Source of the DNA: Streptomyces griseofuscus
Lineage (GTDB): Bacteria > Actinomycetota > Actinomycetes > Streptomycetales > Streptomycetaceae
Direction of reading: 5' to 3'
Assembly: GCF_014673495.1 (NCBI RefSeq)
Contig: NZ_CP051006.1
Span: forward strand, 2,170,001 to 2,234,000
DNA: 64,000 bases
In this document: in pieces, positions 60,748-64,000 of the stretch
Position numbering within the stretch: position 1 is the stretch's first letter
Layout: each line of letters begins with the position of its first letter
Position numbers and translations under genes: made by a program
Notes under the pieces: model-generated
The model's input: only the letters and a program-made list of their open reading frames with translations
The model's database searches: none
What the model was told of the DNA's origin: nothing

Positions 60748-60783
60748 GAGGGCCGCACCCCCGTTGCCAGGGGTGCGGCCCTC
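60748..60783. terminator. Bidirectional terminator between the SpoIIE-type gene and acnA
   Basis: A 14-bp perfect inverted repeat (arms 60748-60761 and 60770-60783, 8-base loop) lies between two convergent genes, 89 bases after the phosphatase stop and 20 bases beyond the acnA stop. It can serve both directions. Confidence 0.75.
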
Positions 60784-60802
60784 AACTGCTCCTGCTGATC
60801 GC

Positions 60803-63619
<2,817 letters not shown>

Positions 63620-63743
63620 CAGGGTGGCGGCTGCGGTGCGCCTCGGCAGATATCTCGATGTCGAGATAACTCTAGTACATGGGTGCCGGATGGTCATGCC
63701 GGGGCCGCCTTCGGGACGTCCTTTGCCGCTACTCTCTCCGCTC

Positions 63744-64000
63744 ATGCGAGCCCTCTTTCCAGGATCCTTCGACCCGGTCACGCCAGGGCACCAGGACGTG
63801 CTGCGGCGCGCGTCCCTTCTGTTCGACGAGGTCGTGGTCTGCGTGATGTTCAACGCGCACAAGACCGGGCGCTTCCCGGTCGCCGAGCGGCTGGAGCGGC
63901 TCCGCGCGGCGGCGGACGGGCTGGGCAATGTCACGGTCGACTCGCACACCGGCGGGCTGCTGGTCGACTACTGCCGCCGGGCCGGGATCGAGGTCGTCGT
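63744..64000 (+). CDS. CoaD-like nucleotidyltransferase (phosphopantetheine adenylyltransferase family), partial
   Basis: The first 85 residues of a nucleotidyltransferase with the PGSFDPVTPGHQDVLRRA motif (TxGH class) and the later FNAHKTGRFPVAERLERLRAA, which match phosphopantetheine adenylyltransferase, step four of CoA synthesis. The gene runs off the window. Canonical coaD in Streptomyces normally lies next to rsmD and rpmF, so this may be a second copy or a family relative. There is no ribosome site; TACTCT lies eight bases before the ATG, suggesting a leaderless mRNA. Confidence 0.75.
   Translation, partial: MRALFPGSFDPVTPGHQDVLRRASLLFDEVVVCVMFNAHKTGRFPVAERLERLRAAADGLGNVTVDSHTGGLLVDYCRRAGIEVV

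Noticed and set aside
57459-60785. Open frame of over 1000 codons antisense to the SpoIIE-type gene
   Set aside because: High-GC shadow frame: Arg/Gly/Pro/His-rich, no domain motifs, while the sense strand encodes a complete recognised protein.

Overview
High-GC actinobacterial chromosome, most likely Streptomyces. The supporting signs are codon use with G/C-rich third positions, frequent GTG starts, AGGAGG-type ribosome sites, TANNNT -10 boxes placed just before start codons, DUF397/XRE and SpoIIE-type genes, and a gene order (murC, msrB, hemE, hemG, hemQ, rnd, fadA/fadB, dxs, xylFGH, rok7B7, ngcEFG, acnA) that I recall from the S. coelicolor core around SCO5999-SCO6060. I see no rRNA, tRNA, CRISPR array, insertion sequence or large biosynthetic cluster. 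All product calls come from reading the translated sequence and family knowledge; no database search was run.

Layout. 1-4.0 kb: a decayed AraC-type regulator, then a four-gene glycine-betaine/choline-type ABC importer operon on the minus strand. 4.1-7.4 kb: minus-strand housekeeping genes (msrB, murC, a small UspA-like protein, a RibD-type reductase). 7.4-14.3 kb: plus-strand zapE, beta-carbonic anhydrase, an SPFH protein, a broken PEBP-family gene, ppk2, a Rieske-tailed FAD oxidoreductase and a lipoprotein polysaccharide deacetylase. 14.3-17.9 kb: a small ABC exporter pair, a Pth2-type peptidyl-tRNA hydrolase and an MFS transporter. 18.1-20.3 kb: a DUF692 (MNIO) enzyme fused to a partner-like domain, followed by a TIGR04222-type membrane protein. 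20.4-28.5 kb: a secreted peptidase-like hydrolase and the late steps of the coproporphyrin-dependent heme pathway (hemE, hemG/cgoX, hemQ), interleaved with a CoA-disulfide-reductase-like flavoprotein, a rhomboid protease and a DUF3000 protein.

28.7-39.6 kb: an atypical LuxR/response-regulator-like protein, RNase D, the fadA-fadB beta-oxidation operon behind palindromic sites, a propeller-like hypothetical, a YacP-like nuclease, an APC amino-acid permease and dxs. 39.7-52.2 kb is a sugar-acquisition island: xylFGH-type importer, the ROK regulator rok7B7, ngcEFG (GlcNAc/chitobiose uptake) and a divergent GH92 alpha-mannosidase. The ngcE promoter carries a 16-bp site matching the DasR responsive element at 13/16 positions, and the GH92 leader carries a LacI-type palindrome. 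Release of mannose from high-mannose glycans and uptake of the GlcNAc core could therefore be jointly controlled.

52.2-60.7 kb is accessory: a DNRLRE-type secreted protein ending in an 82-residue, acid-free, strongly cationic tail, a small membrane protein directly behind it, an RsbW-like kinase divergent from an XRE/DUF5753 regulator with two tandem DUF397 genes, a GNAT acetyltransferase, and a multidomain SpoIIE phosphatase with its own anti-sigma-type kinase domain. The window closes with acnA, an IdeR/DmdR1-like iron box, and the start of a coaD-like gene.

Most promising for new biology: the fused MNIO/TIGR04222 pair (18.1-20.3 kb), the secreted cationic-tail protein with its putative membrane partner (52.3-55.4 kb), and the dual-operator mannosidase/ngc locus (46.5-52.2 kb).
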